A DNA stretch of 6,919 bases from Phytoactinopolyspora endophytica (lineage in GTDB: Bacteria > Actinomycetota > Actinomycetes > Jiangellales > Jiangellaceae), in NCBI RefSeq assembly GCF_004138495.1, contig NZ_ML142853.1:106126-113044 (forward strand). The letters are read 5' to 3'. Position 1 is the stretch's first letter, and each line of letters begins with the position of its first letter. The position numbers and the translations under genes are program-made. A model generated the notes under the pieces. The model saw nothing but the letters and a program-made list of their open reading frames with translations, did no database searches and had not been told where the DNA came from. This document shows positions 6,072 to 6,919 of this stretch, piece after piece.

Positions 6072-6488
6072 ATGCAACGAGTTGATCATCGGGAGCTCAT
6101 CGAGGCAGCCGCCGAACGCCTGAACCCGCACCGCATCGAGGACAGAGTCTCCGGTGACGTGGCCTCGGTTCTCGTCACCGACAGCGGCCAGACGTACGCG
6201 GGCGTGTGCATCGACACACCATGCGGCACCGGCTTCTGCGCCGAGCACAGCGCCATCGCAGCCATGGTGACCGCGCGCGAGCACCGGATCTCGCGCATCG
6301 TCGCTGTCTGGCGGAGCGACACCGGAAAGCTGCACGTGCTGCCTCCGTGTGGTCGGTGCCGGGAGTTCATCCGGCAGATCCACCCGGACAACCTCGACAC
6401 CGATGTGGTCCTCGGGCTGGACCGCTCGGCTGCCCTCCGGGACCTTCTGCCGGAACACGAGTGGCCAGACCCCATCGGCACGTTGTAG
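6072..6488 (+). CDS. Cytidine-deaminase-superfamily protein resembling blasticidin S deaminase
   Basis: This 138-aa zinc-dependent hydrolytic deaminase shows the CAE motif in GFCAEHSAIAAM (Cys56 zinc ligand, Glu58 proton shuttle) and PPCGRCREF (Cys93 and Cys96 zinc ligands). Length and layout fit tetrameric cytidine deaminases. It lacks the usual YxPYS substrate segment near the N-terminus. It does have features I associate with blasticidin S deaminase: an N-terminal LIEAA helix, PCGRCR followed by LHP-like IHP, and a C-terminal RDLLPEHEW. The substrate may be cytidine, another pyrimidine nucleoside or a nucleoside antibiotic. ATG 6072 is set by the leaderless promoter. A GNAT gene follows 10 nt after the stop, suggesting one operon. 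Confidence 0.88.
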   Translation: MQRVDHRELIEAAAERLNPHRIEDRVSGDVASVLVTDSGQTYAGVCIDTPCGTGFCAEHSAIAAMVTAREHRISRIVAVWRSDTGKLHVLPPCGRCREFIRQIHPDNLDTDVVLGLDRSAALRDLLPEHEWPDPIGTL

Positions 6489-6498
6489 GCGATGCCCG

Positions 6499-6919
6499 AT
6501 GATGAGACTGGAGATCCGCCCGGCACAGGCCGGCGACCTCGCCGCTGTCGAGGACGTGGTCGCCACGGCGTACCACCGGTGGGCTTCCCACCTTGGAATT
6601 CGGCCAGCACCGTTGGATGCCGACTACGCTGAACTGATCGTCTCCGGACACGTGTACGTTGCGTGTCACGACGCCGTTGACGGGGTCATCGTCCTGATCG
6701 ACGAGGATGACTGTCTCGTGGTGGAGAACGTCGCGGTCCGGCCCGACGCGCAGGGCCGGGGCATCGGCCGTGCGTTGCTGGCATTCGCAGAACGAGAGGC
6801 GACCCGCCGCAAGCTTCCGTCGCTGCGTCTGTACACCCACGAGAAGATGGAGAGCAACGTCACGCTGTACCAGGCATTGGGCTATGTCGAGACGCACCGA
6901 GAACCGGTGCCCGTCGGTC
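6499..6919 (+). CDS. GNAT-family N-acetyltransferase, C-terminus cut off by the right edge
   Basis: The readable 140 residues (counting from the ATG at 6499) begin with MMRLEIRPAQAGDLAAVEDVV, the standard GNAT first strand and helix. They include VVENVAVRPDAQGRGIGRALL, with the acetyl-CoA pyrophosphate-binding loop QGRGIG near residues 89-94. The last helix NVTLYQALGYVE supplies the tyrosine usual as general acid. The WASHLGIRPAPLDADYAELI segment is typical of one broad GNAT subfamily of unknown substrate. Roughly 15-25 residues are missing. ATG 6499 and ATG 6502 are adjacent in frame; 6499 is better spaced (9 nt) from a weak AGG at the deaminase stop codon. The 10-nt gap suggests translational coupling with the deaminase. 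Confidence 0.88.
   Translation, partial: MMRLEIRPAQAGDLAAVEDVVATAYHRWASHLGIRPAPLDADYAELIVSGHVYVACHDAVDGVIVLIDEDDCLVVENVAVRPDAQGRGIGRALLAFAEREATRRKLPSLRLYTHEKMESNVTLYQALGYVETHREPVPVG

Overview
The window is very GC-rich, with strong G/C at third codon positions, GTG starts, GGAGG-type ribosome sites and two apparent leaderless promoters of the form TANNNT-6 nt-start codon. This points to an actinomycete (Streptomyces-like or a relative); the species cannot be read from the sequence. No rRNA, tRNA, CRISPR, transposase or integrase was seen. The content looks like a chromosomal accessory stretch of small single-domain enzymes plus decayed gene copies.

Left part (1-1219): a minus-strand RtcB-type RNA ligase runs off the left edge, its last readable codon being the guanylylated histidine. 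Its leader can form a hairpin that takes in part of its own ribosome site. Further upstream lies a 28-bp-period triple repeat. Divergent from it is a plus-strand stand-alone TOPRIM protein of the OLD-nuclease type (1220-1858). It is followed after 28 nt by an alpha/beta hydrolase with its own leaderless promoter (1887-2753) and a GNAT-like protein (2770-3450) that is probably co-transcribed with the hydrolase.

Middle (3556-4959): a minus-strand 71-aa helix-hairpin-helix protein and then a plus-strand transglutaminase-like protein of 310 aa. The region between them holds a 50-bp-period direct repeat carrying TTGACT.

Right part (4960-6919): a decayed copy of the GNAT-like gene (two deletions, 167 and 216 bp), a minus-strand two-helix membrane protein of 109 aa, and a decayed 3' piece of the transglutaminase-like gene (150-bp in-frame deletion). 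The order and strands of the middle block (GNAT-like +, small gene -, transglutaminase +) therefore recur in degenerate form. The last genes are a blasticidin-S-deaminase-like cytidine deaminase with a leaderless promoter and, 10 nt later, a GNAT acetyltransferase cut by the right edge. These two are probably one operon.

How the genes work together is mostly unknown. The best-supported couplings are hydrolase/GNAT-like and deaminase/GNAT (tight spacing, same strand), and the repeated association of the GNAT-like and transglutaminase-like families (intact pair and decayed pair).
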